From JAJKIV01 sp036741775 (GTDB lineage Bacteria > Gemmatimonadota > Gemmatimonadetes > Gemmatimonadales > Gemmatimonadaceae), in NCBI GenBank assembly GCA_036741775.1, contig DAINRQ010000023.1:1-64000 (forward strand): a stretch of DNA of 64,000 bases. Reading direction: 5' to 3'. The notes under the pieces are model-generated. The model did not search any database. It was not told the DNA's origin and saw only the letters and a program-made list of their open reading frames with translations. Position 1 is the first letter of the stretch. Each line of letters begins with the position of its first letter. Shown one piece after another: positions 24,564 to 33,667 of the stretch. The translations under genes were made by a program, and so were the position numbers.

Positions 24564-26198
24564 ATGAGCGCGGCGGGTGGACTCCTGGACTTCTACATCC
24601 TCGAGGCGAGCGAGTACGTCGACCAGCTCGACGCGCTCGTCGGCTCGGCGACGCAGGCGGCGCCGGAGTCCGGCCCCTTCATTACCGCGTCGCGTGCGCT
24701 CCGCGGTAGCTCCACCATGGCGAAGCTGCTTCGCATGGCGGAGCTCGCGGGCTCGGTCGAGCGGATTGGCCGCGGGCTGCGCGACGGCTCCGTACAATGG
24801 TCCTCGGAACTCCGGGCCGCTGTGGTGGCAGCCATTGATGACCTCCGGATTCTCCTGCGGGCCGTGCGCACGTGGGGGGCGGCCGAAGAGCAACGGGCCA
24901 TCGCGCGCATCGCGGAACTGCGCCGATTCGTGCCCGAGAGCATTCCGCTGCCCAACACCCCGATCACCGGCGCGATCAGCCCGACGTTCTTCGCGTCCGA
25001 GGTCGAAGGAGTCGCGTCGGCGCTGACGAGCTTCCTCGCCAACCCGCGCGAGCGTCGATCGCTCGACGAGGCGTTAGGGCGCGTCCGCGCACTGCGCGGC
25101 ATCACGGCTCTCAAGGACCTGCCTCCCCTCGCCGACGTCGCCGACGCCATCGAGCACGGCGCGAGGACCGGGACCGGGGAGGGGCGTACGTTCACCCAGC
25201 AACACGCGACGCTCTTTGATGCGGCGGCGCACGTCCTTCGCCGCGCCTCGCGCGAGTTGCGCGCTGCGGGACGACCGGACGCCTCGGCGCCGGAGGTGCA
25301 GCGCTTCGCGCTCGCTGCCTCCGCACTTCAGCAGCACACGCGTGATGACGAGCCGGTCGTGCCGGTGAGCCGCCTCTTCTTCGCCGACGAGGGGCCGCAC
25401 ATCGTGTCGCGAGCGGAGCGTCCGCACACGACGCTGGAGCGGCGCTTCCGCGCGGAAGTCGTCGCGCACGCCGAGCATCTCCGGAAGCTGATCGCCGACG
25501 CCCGCGCGGCGGCAACACAGGCGGGACGCGACCGCGCCGCGCACGAGCTGCGGTCGGCCTTGCGGACGCTCCGCGCGACGATCGACAGCTTCGGGCATGC
25601 CGATATCGCGCGCTTCTTCGGAGCCGCGGCGGCGGACGCGAACGTGCTGGATCCCATGCTACTCTCGTCGGTGGACGCGGCGGCGACGCTCCTCGCGTCG
25701 TCGCGGCTCGCGCCAGCCGAGCTGGCGTCTCGCCTCGCGGAGCTCTCGCGCGGGCACACGGTGGACCGGGCGATCGGCGCGGGGTTCGGGCCGCTCGACC
25801 AGCCGCGCGCCCCGTCGCCCGTCACGGCGAGCGCTGTCCCGACACCACGGGTCGGACGGGCCGTCACGCCGCCGGCGTCGAGTGCCGTTAGGCGGACGCC
25901 CGGCCGCGGCGAGATCGCGGTGGCGCGCAAGACACCGCTCACCCCCAGCGGCCCGGAGCTCCACCAGTTCCTCCAGACCGGGATCGCCGGATTCACGTCG
26001 CTCGACGAGACACCCCTTGCCCCGCCCGCCCCACTCGACGACGCGACGGTCGTCTCCATCGACGACCTCGTGTACCGCGGCCGCGCCGCGCTCGAGCGTG
26101 CGATCGAGGTGCGCGACGAGATCCGACTCTCGGGACGTACCAGTGACGAGGCGCTCGCCGAGCTGTTCGACCTGCTCGATCTCGCCGCTACCGACTGA
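24564..26198 (+). CDS. HPt-like protein with degenerate phosphotransfer domains
   Basis: 544 residues from ATG 24564, which has GGGAGCGGG upstream; ATG 24549 is an alternative without one. The N-terminal helical bundle (LLDFYILEASEYVDQLDALV, then SRALRGSSTMAKL) matches CheA-P1/HPt, but the phosphorylated His is replaced (RALRGS where HxLKGS is expected). A second weaker bundle near residue 330 (HELRSALRTLRATIDSFGHA) keeps the helical pattern. A Pro/Thr linker precedes a last helical pair. It may act as a phosphotransfer antagonist or scaffold. No kinase or response regulator is adjacent. Confidence 0.72.
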   Translation: MSAAGGLLDFYILEASEYVDQLDALVGSATQAAPESGPFITASRALRGSSTMAKLLRMAELAGSVERIGRGLRDGSVQWSSELRAAVVAAIDDLRILLRAVRTWGAAEEQRAIARIAELRRFVPESIPLPNTPITGAISPTFFASEVEGVASALTSFLANPRERRSLDEALGRVRALRGITALKDLPPLADVADAIEHGARTGTGEGRTFTQQHATLFDAAAHVLRRASRELRAAGRPDASAPEVQRFALAASALQQHTRDDEPVVPVSRLFFADEGPHIVSRAERPHTTLERRFRAEVVAHAEHLRKLIADARAAATQAGRDRAAHELRSALRTLRATIDSFGHADIARFFGAAAADANVLDPMLLSSVDAAATLLASSRLAPAELASRLAELSRGHTVDRAIGAGFGPLDQPRAPSPVTASAVPTPRVGRAVTPPASSAVRRTPGRGEIAVARKTPLTPSGPELHQFLQTGIAGFTSLDETPLAPPAPLDDATVVSIDDLVYRGRAALERAIEVRDEIRLSGRTSDEALAELFDLLDLAATD

Positions 26199-26204
26199 CC
26201 CTGC

Positions 26205-27218
26205 ATGCGCCTGAACTGGAAGAGCGCACTCGGCATCGTGCTGAGTGCCGGGCTCCTCGTGTGGACGCTCAAGGACGAATCGCTGTCCGAGATCTGGCAC
26301 GTCATCTCGCAGTCGAACATCCCGCTGCTCCTCCTCGCGACGGCGCTCGCGACGTCGATCTTCCCGCTCCGAGCCATTCGCTGGCGCGTCATTCTCGCCC
26401 CGACGGCATCGAACCTGTCGCTCGGCGCCCTCTGGCGATCGACTGCCATTGGCATGATGGTGAACAACGTGTACCCGGCGCGGCTCGGTGAGATCGCGCG
26501 GGCGTATGCGTTGACGCGCGAGACGAATCGCGTTGGGTTCACGAGCGCCATCGCGTCGCTCGCGGTGGACCGCGTCTTCGACTCGGTCGTGCTCATGTTG
26601 CTGCTGGTGAGCGCCATGTGGTCGCCGTCGTTTCCTTCGGATGCGACGATCGGTGGCCAGCCCATTCAGCGGGGCGCCGCGCTGTTCGCGGCCGGCGCGG
26701 TTGGCCTGTTCGTGATTCTGTACGCCATCGTGTTTTTCCCCGAGCGGCTCGTCGCACTGTTCGTCGCGGTCGTCGGGCGCGTCTTCCCTCGTTTCGTGGA
26801 GAAGGGGAGCGACATCATCCGGGCGTTCTCGCGGGGGCTTGGCGTGCTGCGGAGTCCCCGCCGCTTCCTCGAGGTGTTTCTCTGGGCGCTCGTGCACTGG
26901 CTCGTGAACGGACTCGCGTTCTGGGTCGCGTTCAAGGCCCTCGACATTGAGGTGCCGTTCAGCGCCGCGAACTTCCTGCAGGGGCTGATCGCGATCAGCG
27001 TCGCGCTGCCGTCGTCGCCCGGATTCTTCGGGGTCTTCGAAGCAGCGGCGAAGATCGGGCTCGCCATTTACGGCGTTCCGAGCGGCCAGGCGGTCAGCTG
27101 GGCGATCGGCTTTCACATCCTGACGTTCATTCCGATCACGCTGTTCGGGATCTACTACTTCGCCCGACTCGGCCTGCACTTCAGCGACTTCAGAAAGCCG
27201 GCTGACTCGCCCGCATGA
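26205..27218 (+). CDS. Flippase-like integral membrane protein (UPF0104 / LPG synthase TM type)
   Basis: 337 residues with about eight membrane helices. Family features are NNVYPARLGEIARAYAL, SLAVDRVFDSVVL and ALPSSPGFFGVFEAA. Related proteins include the flippase part of MprF and putative glycolipid transporters, so movement of a lipid across the inner membrane is inferred. It begins 6 nt after the HPt-like gene and overlaps ispE by 4 nt (ATGA). Confidence 0.87.
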   Translation: MRLNWKSALGIVLSAGLLVWTLKDESLSEIWHVISQSNIPLLLLATALATSIFPLRAIRWRVILAPTASNLSLGALWRSTAIGMMVNNVYPARLGEIARAYALTRETNRVGFTSAIASLAVDRVFDSVVLMLLLVSAMWSPSFPSDATIGGQPIQRGAALFAAGAVGLFVILYAIVFFPERLVALFVAVVGRVFPRFVEKGSDIIRAFSRGLGVLRSPRRFLEVFLWALVHWLVNGLAFWVAFKALDIEVPFSAANFLQGLIAISVALPSSPGFFGVFEAAAKIGLAIYGVPSGQAVSWAIGFHILTFIPITLFGIYYFARLGLHFSDFRKPADSPA

Positions 27219-28159
27219 GTACGGCCGCGTCGCGCGACATGCCTCGCGGCGCCGCGGCAAGCACCATCGCGCAGGCGAAGGTGAACCTGTTCCTTCGCGT
27301 GCTGGCCCGAGAGGCGGGCGGGTACCACCAGCTCGAGACGCTCTTCTGCCGCCTCGAGCTCGGCGACCCGGTGACGGTACGGACGGCGGTGCGCGGACGC
27401 TCGCTCGACTGCGCTGGAGAATCGATGCCGCCGGGCGGCCTCGGTCCCGTGGAGCGCAACCTCGCCTGGCGCGCGGCCGTCGCGTTCGCCAGCGCGACGG
27501 GGTGGCCTAACGACTGGGCGATCGAAGTGACGAAGCGGATTCCTGTGGGCGGAGGGTTGGGGGGCGGGAGCGCCGACGCCGGTGCCGTCCTTCGCTGCCT
27601 GAACGCGCTCGCGCCACGTCCACTATCGCTCCCCGACCTGCTCGCGCTCGCCGCCACCCTTGGCGCCGATGTCCCATTCGTAACGCTCGATGCGCCGCTC
27701 GCCCTGGCCTGGGGGCGTGGTGAGCGGTTGCTATCGCTACCGGCCCTTCCCCAGCGCCCCGTCACGCTGGCGTGTTTCCCGTTCGGCATTCCGACGCCGG
27801 AGGCGTTCGGGTGGCTCGACGTCGAGCGAGGGATGTTCCCGCCAGTGTCGACGGTGCACCACGTCGAAGAGATCACCAGCTGGACTGGTGTCGCGGCGAT
27901 CGCGCATAACGACTTCGAGGGGGTCGTCGCGGCGCGCTACACCGAGATCGCGCGAGCCCTGGCGGCGCTTCGCGGGATGGCCGGTGCCGACGCGACGGCG
28001 TTCGCCGTGCTCTCCGGCTCGGGCTCGACGGTCGCGTACCTCTCGCCGTCCGACGCCGATCACGCCCGCTCGCGCGACGGACGCCTTGCCGGGATCGCGT
28101 CGCGGCTCATGACGACACGGACTGCCGAAACCGTTGTTGGCGTGGAGGTCGCGGGCTAG
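27215..28159 (+). CDS. ispE: 4-(cytidine 5'-diphospho)-2-C-methyl-D-erythritol kinase
   Basis: 314 residues. GHMP kinase of the non-mevalonate isoprenoid pathway. AKVNLFLRVL and GGYHQLETLF mark the N-terminus, PVGGGLGGGSADAGAVL (near residue 110) is the phosphate loop, and LSGSGSTVAYL is the C-terminal GHMP motif (Gly-Ser-Gly). The start at 27215 gives the ATGA overlap with the flippase-like gene. The tRNA-Gln gene follows 16 nt later. Confidence 0.94.
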   Translation: MSTAASRDMPRGAAASTIAQAKVNLFLRVLAREAGGYHQLETLFCRLELGDPVTVRTAVRGRSLDCAGESMPPGGLGPVERNLAWRAAVAFASATGWPNDWAIEVTKRIPVGGGLGGGSADAGAVLRCLNALAPRPLSLPDLLALAATLGADVPFVTLDAPLALAWGRGERLLSLPALPQRPVTLACFPFGIPTPEAFGWLDVERGMFPPVSTVHHVEEITSWTGVAAIAHNDFEGVVAARYTEIARALAALRGMAGADATAFAVLSGSGSTVAYLSPSDADHARSRDGRLAGIASRLMTTRTAETVVGVEVAG

Positions 28160-28175
28160 GTTACGAGTTCGCAGT

Positions 28176-28246
28176 TGCCCCTTCGTCTAACGGTAAGACA
28201 ACGGCCTTTGGAGCCGTGAATCGTGGTTCGATTCCACGAGGGGCAA
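28176..28246 (+). tRNA. tRNA-Gln (anticodon UUG)
   Basis: 71 nt. Acceptor TGCCCCT (28176-28182) pairs with AGGGGCA (28239-28245), discriminator A. The anticodon stem ACGGC/GCCGT encloses CTTTGGA with anticodon TTG. The D-arm contains TCTAACGG, a near match to the window-wide motif. CCA is not encoded. Confidence 0.96.
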
Positions 28247-28273
28247 TCGTCCCGTCTCCGTCGATCCCCTGGC

Positions 28274-29245
28274 ATGGCCGTCCCCGACATCTCGCCGATC
28301 TCGCGCGACGACCCTGGTCCGCGAGTCGACGCCGCGATCGGCCGGACGCCCGTGGTGCGCCTAACGCGCGTCGTCGAGCCCTCGATGGCGGAGGTCTGGG
28401 TCAAGATCGAAGGGATGAACCCGGGTGGTTCCATCAAGGACCGCACCGCCCTCGGCATGATCCTCGACGCCGAGCGGAGCGGCGCACTCCGTCCCGGCCA
28501 GATGATCGTCGAGCCGACGTCGGGGAACACGGGGATCGGCCTCGCCCAGGTTGCCGCGGCACGCGGCTACCCGCTCACGCTCTGCCTCCCGGCACAGATG
28601 AGCGAAGAGCGGAAGCGCACGCTCCTCGCATACGGCGCGAAGCTCGTCCTCACCGACCCCGAGCGGCGGATGCTGGCCGCGATCGAGGAGGCCGAGCGCA
28701 TCCGCGACGCCACGGGCGCGTGGATGGCCAACCAGTTCGGCAACCCGGCAAACCCGCGCATTCACTACGACACGACGGGCCCCGAGCTATGGAACGACAT
28801 GTCGGGGCGCATCGACGCATTCGTGTATGGCTCCGGTACCGGCGGGACCATTTCGGGCGTCGGCCGATACCTGAAGGAACGGAATCCGAAGGTGCAGGTG
28901 ATCGCCGTCGAGCCGGGGCGAAGTCCGGTGCTCTCGGGCGGCGAGCGCGGGCAACACCAGTTCCAGGGGATGGGACCGGGGTTCGTGCCCCCGAACTTCG
29001 ATCGGACTGTAGTGGATCGAGTGATTCAGGCGTGGGAGGAGGATGCCTTTCCGCTCGCGCGCCGGCTCGCCCGCGAAGAGGGATTGTTCGTGGGAATGTC
29101 GAGCGGTGCGATCGCGTGGGCTGGCCTTGTCGTGGCGCGCGAGCTCGGGCCCGCGAAGCGCGTCGCGATGATCGCGCCGGATTCCGGAGCGCGATACCTC
29201 TCGACTACCCTCTTCGATCCGCCGACGCCGGATGCAGCGCTCTGA
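28274..29245 (+). CDS. cysK: Cysteine synthase (PLP-dependent)
   Basis: 323 residues from ATG 28274; the frame runs back into tRNA-Gln, which excludes earlier starts. It makes cysteine from O-acetylserine and sulfide. The PLP lysine is Lys55 in NPGGSIKDR; PTSGNTGIGLA is the asparagine loop, GSGTGGTISGVGRYLKE the phosphate cup, and FVGMSSGAI the C-terminal PLP site. It could be CysM or a cystathionine beta-synthase-like enzyme without the regulatory domain. A CGCCTAACG motif encodes Arg-Leu-Thr at 28358-28366. Confidence 0.92.
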   Translation: MAVPDISPISRDDPGPRVDAAIGRTPVVRLTRVVEPSMAEVWVKIEGMNPGGSIKDRTALGMILDAERSGALRPGQMIVEPTSGNTGIGLAQVAAARGYPLTLCLPAQMSEERKRTLLAYGAKLVLTDPERRMLAAIEEAERIRDATGAWMANQFGNPANPRIHYDTTGPELWNDMSGRIDAFVYGSGTGGTISGVGRYLKERNPKVQVIAVEPGRSPVLSGGERGQHQFQGMGPGFVPPNFDRTVVDRVIQAWEEDAFPLARRLAREEGLFVGMSSGAIAWAGLVVARELGPAKRVAMIAPDSGARYLSTTLFDPPTPDAAL

Positions 29246-29284
29246 TCTCGGATTCGCATCCCCCCTGTAATGGATTGCCAGCCA

Positions 29285-29312
29285 TTGAATCGTGATCGGC
29301 CGTCGGTAGCTT
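29285..29312 (+). promoter_or_regulatory. Possible promoter for the TonB-C lipoprotein gene
   Basis: TTGAAT (29285-29290) and TAGCTT (29307-29312) are spaced by 16 nt. The -10 lies only 9 nt before the ATG, so the message would be leaderless or nearly so. Confidence 0.3.
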
Positions 29313-29321
29313 CTGGCGCTC

Positions 29322-29819
29322 ATGCGTACCTGTGATCCGAACACGATCCGATATCGATCCGCCATCGCGATTGCTGCCCTCGCCGCGGCGTGCGGCGGCG
29401 GGCGTTCAGCACCGGAAATGGATGTCAGACATGCTCGAGTCGCCGCTCCCGAGGCGGTGGTCACCTGCGATGAGTGGGTGCGTCGCGCACAGGCGGATCC
29501 CGAGCTCGGCGTGGACCGTGTGCCTGCGCCCGTCGCGTTCAGCCCGGCGCCGATCCCGCGACGCCTCCCGAAAGGAGTGGTTGGAAAAGACGGGCGAGCG
29601 GAAGTCCGCATCCGCGTGCTCGTCGATACCCTTGGCGCGGCCGACATGCGGACGTTCACCGTCGTGAAATCCACTCATCCGACGCTGACCCGCTCGGTGC
29701 GCACCGCTGTCGCGAAGTGGACGTTCGTGCCGGCCGAGGTCGGCGGATGCAAGGTGCCTCGAAACTTCAACTGGGGGGCGACCGCGGGTGGTGGCCCGAA
29801 GGCCAACGAGCGGCGATGA
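29322..29819 (+). CDS. Lipoprotein with TonB C-terminal-like domain
   Basis: 165 residues. Signal sequence and lipobox (IAALAAAC, Cys about 24) indicate membrane anchoring by lipid. The C-terminal 70 residues follow the TonB-C pattern: GRAEVRIRVLVDTLGAADMR, then VRTAVAKWTFVPAEVGGCKV. In TonB this domain contacts outer-membrane receptors; no ExbB/ExbD or receptor is nearby, so partners are unknown. Confidence 0.8.
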   Translation: MRTCDPNTIRYRSAIAIAALAAACGGGRSAPEMDVRHARVAAPEAVVTCDEWVRRAQADPELGVDRVPAPVAFSPAPIPRRLPKGVVGKDGRAEVRIRVLVDTLGAADMRTFTVVKSTHPTLTRSVRTAVAKWTFVPAEVGGCKVPRNFNWGATAGGGPKANERR

Positions 29820-29915
29820 GTCTCGGGGCAGCCGCGTGGCATCCCGCACCCGGCCCGGTTAGCTTATGCGGCTCTCCGCGCGATCGACCGACCTGCTGCG
29901 CCGACGGCGCGGGAA

Positions 29916-29944
29916 TTGACTATGTCGTTTGCTACCCTTACGAT
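29916..29944 (+). promoter_or_regulatory. prs promoter
   Basis: TTGACT (29916-29921) and TACGAT (29939-29944) are separated by exactly 17 nt. Transcription would begin about 7 nt before the ATG at 29958, giving an almost leaderless mRNA. Confidence 0.55.
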
Positions 29945-29957
29945 ACAAGGCTCGGCA

Positions 29958-30911
29958 ATGGACACTGTGTCCTTACCGAAGCAGGGTTTCAAGCTCCTGG
30001 CCGGCACCGCGAACCAGGCGCTCGCGCAGGAGATCGCAGGACACCTGGGCGTCGATCTCTGCCGCGTGACCTGCAGCCGGTTCGCCGACGGTGAGATCTT
30101 CGTTCGCATCGACGAGAACATCCGCGGCGCGGACGTTTTCATCGTGCAGCCGACGAACCCGCCGGCGGACAACGTGATGGAGCTGTTGCTCCTGATCGAC
30201 GCGGCACGGCGTGCTTCGGCCGCACGGATCACGGCGGTAATGCCCTACTACGGGTATTCCCGGCAGGACCGTAAGGATCAGCCGCGGGTTGCCATCGGGG
30301 CCAAGCTGCTGGCGAACATGATCGAGACCGCGGGCGCGGATCGCGTCCTCGGGGTCGACTTTCACCAGCACCAGCTGCAGGGGTTCTTCGACGTTCCCGT
30401 CGATCACCTCTATGCGGCGCCGGTGATGACGTCGCACTATCGCAAGAAGCAGTTGAAGGACGTGGTCGTCGTCGCGCCCGATGTCGGGTCGGCGAAGATG
30501 GCGCGAGGATTCGCGAAGCGGCTCAACGGCACGCTCGCCATCATCGACAAGCGTCGGCCGACGCCGAACGTGGCCGAAGTGCTGAACGTGGTGGGTGATG
30601 TCGACGGACGGGATTGTCTGATCCCCGACGACATGATCGACACGGCCGGTACGGTCACCGAAGCGGCGCGGGCGCTGAAGAAGCTCGGCGCGAATGACAT
30701 TTACGTGTGCGCCACGCACGCGCTGCTCTCCGGCCCGGCCGTCGAGCGGCTCTGCGCGGCGCCGATCGTGGAGGTGGCCGTCACCAACACGATCGCGATT
30801 CCCGACGAGCGCGTCTTCCCGCAATTGAAGGTGCTGTCCGTCGGGGAGCTGCTCGCGAAAGCGATCCGGTTCACGCACAGCGATCAGAGCGTGAGCTCGC
30901 TGTTCGACTGA
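29958..30911 (+). CDS. prs: Ribose-phosphate pyrophosphokinase
   Basis: 317 residues from ATG 29958; an upstream in-frame ATG (29922) falls in the promoter spacer. It makes PRPP from ribose 5-phosphate and ATP for nucleotide, His and Trp synthesis. Signatures are FKLLAGTANQ, RFADGEIFVRIDENIRG, YYGYSRQDRKDQPR, DFHQHQLQGFFDVPVDHLYA and the PRPP loop DDMIDTAGTVTEAA. It leads a prs-rplY-pth group, the common bacterial order. Confidence 0.97.
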   Translation: MDTVSLPKQGFKLLAGTANQALAQEIAGHLGVDLCRVTCSRFADGEIFVRIDENIRGADVFIVQPTNPPADNVMELLLLIDAARRASAARITAVMPYYGYSRQDRKDQPRVAIGAKLLANMIETAGADRVLGVDFHQHQLQGFFDVPVDHLYAAPVMTSHYRKKQLKDVVVVAPDVGSAKMARGFAKRLNGTLAIIDKRRPTPNVAEVLNVVGDVDGRDCLIPDDMIDTAGTVTEAARALKKLGANDIYVCATHALLSGPAVERLCAAPIVEVAVTNTIAIPDERVFPQLKVLSVGELLAKAIRFTHSDQSVSSLFD

Positions 30912-30998
30912 GCGCCGGGCAGGACGAGCACCGCTGGTCCCACGCGGGTGGGTGACCCGCCTCACAACAACGTCACACGCACAGCAGGTTAACAGGTC

Positions 30999-31658
30999 AT
31001 GGCTACCGTTCAACTCTCCGCGAGCCCGCGCGATACCGTCGGCAAGGGCGCCGCGCGCTCACTTCGCAGCGCCGGGAAGATTCCGGCCGTCATCTACGGC
31101 CACGCGCGCGAGCCGCAGTCGCTCGCCGTCCCGACGCGCGAGTTCGAGAAGCTGCTCGAGCGGGTGTCAGCGGAGAGCACGGTCATCGAGCTCGATGTCG
31201 CTGGCACGGTGGCGCGGACGCTGATCCGCGAGATCCAGCGCCACCCGTTCAAGAAGCAGATCCTGCACATCGACTTCCAGGAGCTCGTGGCCGGAGAGAA
31301 GGTGACGGTCAACGTGCCGATCGTCCTCGTTGGTACGCCGGACGGCGTTCGCCTCTCGGCCGGTATCATGAGCCAGGTGCTGTCCGAGCTCTCGATTCTC
31401 GTGGACCCGGTCAACATCCCGCGACGCATCGAGGCGGACGTCACGCACCTCACGATCGGTCACTCGCTGCACGTGAGCGACCTCACGGCTCCCGAGGGCG
31501 TCGAGATCCTCGACGAGCCGGACTCGACGGTTGCGGTCGTGTCCGCGCCGAAGGCCGTCGAGGAGGTGGCGCCGGTCGCGGAGGCCGTCGAGGGCGAGGC
31601 GGAGCCCGAGCTCATTCGCAAGACGAAGGACGAGGAAGAGGAGGGCGAGTCGAAGTAG
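30999..31658 (+). CDS. rplY: 50S ribosomal protein L25 (CTC/TL5 type)
   Basis: 219 residues, the long CTC form with the N-terminal 5S-rRNA-binding beta-barrel (RDTVGKGAARSLRSAGKIPAVIYG), a C-terminal beta domain (ILHIDFQELVAGEKVTVNVP) and an acidic tail (EEVAPVAEAVEGEAEPE). It stabilises 5S rRNA in the large subunit. It is 87 nt after prs and 41 nt before pth. Confidence 0.95.
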   Translation: MATVQLSASPRDTVGKGAARSLRSAGKIPAVIYGHAREPQSLAVPTREFEKLLERVSAESTVIELDVAGTVARTLIREIQRHPFKKQILHIDFQELVAGEKVTVNVPIVLVGTPDGVRLSAGIMSQVLSELSILVDPVNIPRRIEADVTHLTIGHSLHVSDLTAPEGVEILDEPDSTVAVVSAPKAVEEVAPVAEAVEGEAEPELIRKTKDEEEEGESK

Positions 31659-31699
31659 TGGCTCGCCGCGTGCTCGCTGGAGCGGTCTGGTAACGGTTC

Positions 31700-32293
31700 G
31701 TGAAGCTCATTCTGGGCCTGGGCAACCCCGGCCGAAATTACGAACAGACGCGTCACAACGTCGGCTGGTGGGTGCTCGACCACCTCGCCGACGTTTGGCG
31801 TTTGGACGGCTGGCGCCGTGACGGGGAGACGCTGACGCTCGGCGGGACGGTCGCCGGACATCAGCTTCGCCTCGTGAAGCCGCAGACGTACATGAACCTG
31901 AGCGGGCAGGTCCTGCGCCCGTACCTGCGCCGGCCGGCGTGGTCGGCCGCGTCCGACCTCCTCGTGGTAGTCGACGAGGTCGCACTCCCGCTCGGCACTT
32001 ACCGGCTGCGGGCGCGTGGGAGCGCGGGTGGTCACAACGGGCTGCGCGACGTCGAACGCGCGTTAGGCTCGCAGGAGTACCCGCGCCTGCGCGTCGGCAT
32101 CAAGCCGGAGGATCCTCGGCGCGTTGGGAACCTGTCGGACTTCGTTCTGTCGCCGTTCGGGAAGGACGAGCGCACGGTCGTGCTCGACCTCCTGCCCCGC
32201 ATCACGGACGCGGTCGAGATCTGGCTTCGCGACGGGATCATCACGGCGATGAACGCGCACAATGGTGAGGCGAAGCCTGCCGGAGGAAGCTAG
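31700..32293 (+). CDS. pth: Peptidyl-tRNA hydrolase
   Basis: 197 residues, GTG start. It recycles peptidyl-tRNAs dropped from ribosomes. LGLGNPGRNYEQTRHNVGWW contains the catalytic His19 and the key Asn; KPQTYMNLSG and VVDEVALPLGTYRLRARGSA carry the catalytic Asp and substrate loop; GGHNGLRD follows. It lies in the usual place after rplY. A CGTTAGGC motif encodes Ala-Leu-Gly near 32061. Confidence 0.96.
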   Translation: MKLILGLGNPGRNYEQTRHNVGWWVLDHLADVWRLDGWRRDGETLTLGGTVAGHQLRLVKPQTYMNLSGQVLRPYLRRPAWSAASDLLVVVDEVALPLGTYRLRARGSAGGHNGLRDVERALGSQEYPRLRVGIKPEDPRRVGNLSDFVLSPFGKDERTVVLDLLPRITDAVEIWLRDGIITAMNAHNGEAKPAGGS

Positions 32294-32310
32294 CAGCTAT
32301 CAGCTATCAG
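32294..32310 (+). repeat. CAGCTAT heptad repeat
   Basis: Two CAGCTAT units plus a partial third lie directly after the pth stop codon, in the 118-nt gap before ychF. The same unit recurs at 55794 and 58946. Confidence 0.8.
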
Positions 32311-32411
32311 CAGGACAGACCCAAACGGGGCGCCACTCTCCCAGCGAGAAGCGTCCGTGACCCGCAACCGCGCAGCACGCGCGCGATCGTAGAGAAGCCT
32401 GAAACAACCTC

Positions 32412-33512
32412 ATGCTCAAACTCGGAATCGTCGGCCTGCCGAACGTCGGCAAGTCGACTCTGTTCAATGCGCTCACGGCCGCGCGCGCCGAGGCGGCCAA
32501 CTACCCGTTCTGCACCGTCGAGCCTAACGTCGGCATGGTCGAGGTGCCGGACCGACGGCTCGAGAAGCTCGCCGAGGTCGTGCAACCCAAGCGCACGGTG
32601 CCGGCGGCAGTCCAGTTCGTGGACATCGCGGGGCTCGTGAAAGGGGCCGCGCAGGGCGAAGGACTCGGGAACAAGTTTCTCGCGAACATCCGTGAGACCG
32701 ACGCCATCGTGCACGTCGTGCGCTGCTTCGAAGACCCCGATGTCACGCACGTGATGGGCGTGGTGGATCCGGTACGCGATCGTGAGGTGATCGAGTTCGA
32801 GCTTGCGCTGGCCGATCTCGCCACGGTGGAGAAGCGCCTCGATCGTACACGTCGCGCGGCAAAGTCCGGCGAGAAGGAAGCGGTGGCCGAGCTGCCGGTG
32901 CTCGAGAAGGCCCAAACTTTTCTGAGCGAGGGCAAGGGGTTGTGGGAGGCGCGACTGTCGCGTGACGAGCTGGCGATGCTCGCGCCACTCACGCTACTCA
33001 CCGTGAAGCCGGTGCTGTACGCGGCGAACGTTACCGACGCAGAGTTGTCGGGTGAGGAGGGGTTGCACCTCAAGGCGCTGCGGACCGCGGTGGCGGCGAG
33101 CGGCGAGCACGCGGAGGTGGTTCCCTTCTCCGCCAAAATCGAGGCGGAGCTGGCGGAGCTGCCGCCCGAGGACCGGGCCGATTTTCTCGCGTCGTTAGGT
33201 CTCGAGTCGGCGGGGCTCGATCGGCTCATCCGCGCGGGGTACCACCTGCTTGGGCTTCAGACCTACTTCACGGCGGGCGAGCAGGAGGTCCGCGCCTGGA
33301 CGATCCATCGCGGGGACACGGCCCCGGTAGCGGCGGGGGTGATTCACACCGACTTCGAGAAGGGGTTCATCCGGGGCGAGACGGTCGGCTACGACGACTT
33401 CATCGCGACAGGCGGGTGGAAGGGGGCGAGGGAGAAGGGCGTCGTGCGTTCCGAGGGCAAGGAATACGTCGTACGCGACGGCGACGTCATGCTCTTTCGG
33501 TTCAACGTTTAG
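32412..33512 (+). CDS. ychF: Ribosome-binding GTPase/ATPase YchF (OLA1)
   Basis: 366 residues, full length. Obg-related P-loop NTPase that preferentially uses ATP and associates with ribosomes and stress control. G1 GLPNVGKST (8-16), FCTVEPNVG, G3 VDIAGLVKGAAQGEGLG, and a C-terminal TGS domain (LQTYFTAGEQEVRAWTIHRG) are all clear. The region between carries the OLA1 coiled coil. Two CCTAACG motifs occur in it (32523 and 33193). Confidence 0.97.
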   Translation: MLKLGIVGLPNVGKSTLFNALTAARAEAANYPFCTVEPNVGMVEVPDRRLEKLAEVVQPKRTVPAAVQFVDIAGLVKGAAQGEGLGNKFLANIRETDAIVHVVRCFEDPDVTHVMGVVDPVRDREVIEFELALADLATVEKRLDRTRRAAKSGEKEAVAELPVLEKAQTFLSEGKGLWEARLSRDELAMLAPLTLLTVKPVLYAANVTDAELSGEEGLHLKALRTAVAASGEHAEVVPFSAKIEAELAELPPEDRADFLASLGLESAGLDRLIRAGYHLLGLQTYFTAGEQEVRAWTIHRGDTAPVAAGVIHTDFEKGFIRGETVGYDDFIATGGWKGAREKGVVRSEGKEYVVRDGDVMLFRFNV

Positions 33513-33667
33513 GTGCCTGCCCACCCGGTCGACGTCAGCCCGCCATCGTCGCATCCAGTCGAGCATCGGCTCGACGCTCGCCTTCGTGCGGCGGAGCCCT
33601 CCGTCCGGGCCGATCAACTCGGGGTCGGGACGGTCGACCGTCGCGCGTAGCCACGCCTTGAACGCGC
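33513..33667 (-). pseudogene. Possible gene remnant between ychF and the NTF2-like gene
   Basis: This 155-nt gap reads on the minus strand as AFKAWLRATVDRPDPELIGP and then a helical Trp/Arg-rich segment with good amphipathic pattern, but the frame has no credible start and runs on antisense into ychF. It may be the tail of a lost gene or chance in GC-rich DNA. Confidence 0.2.
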
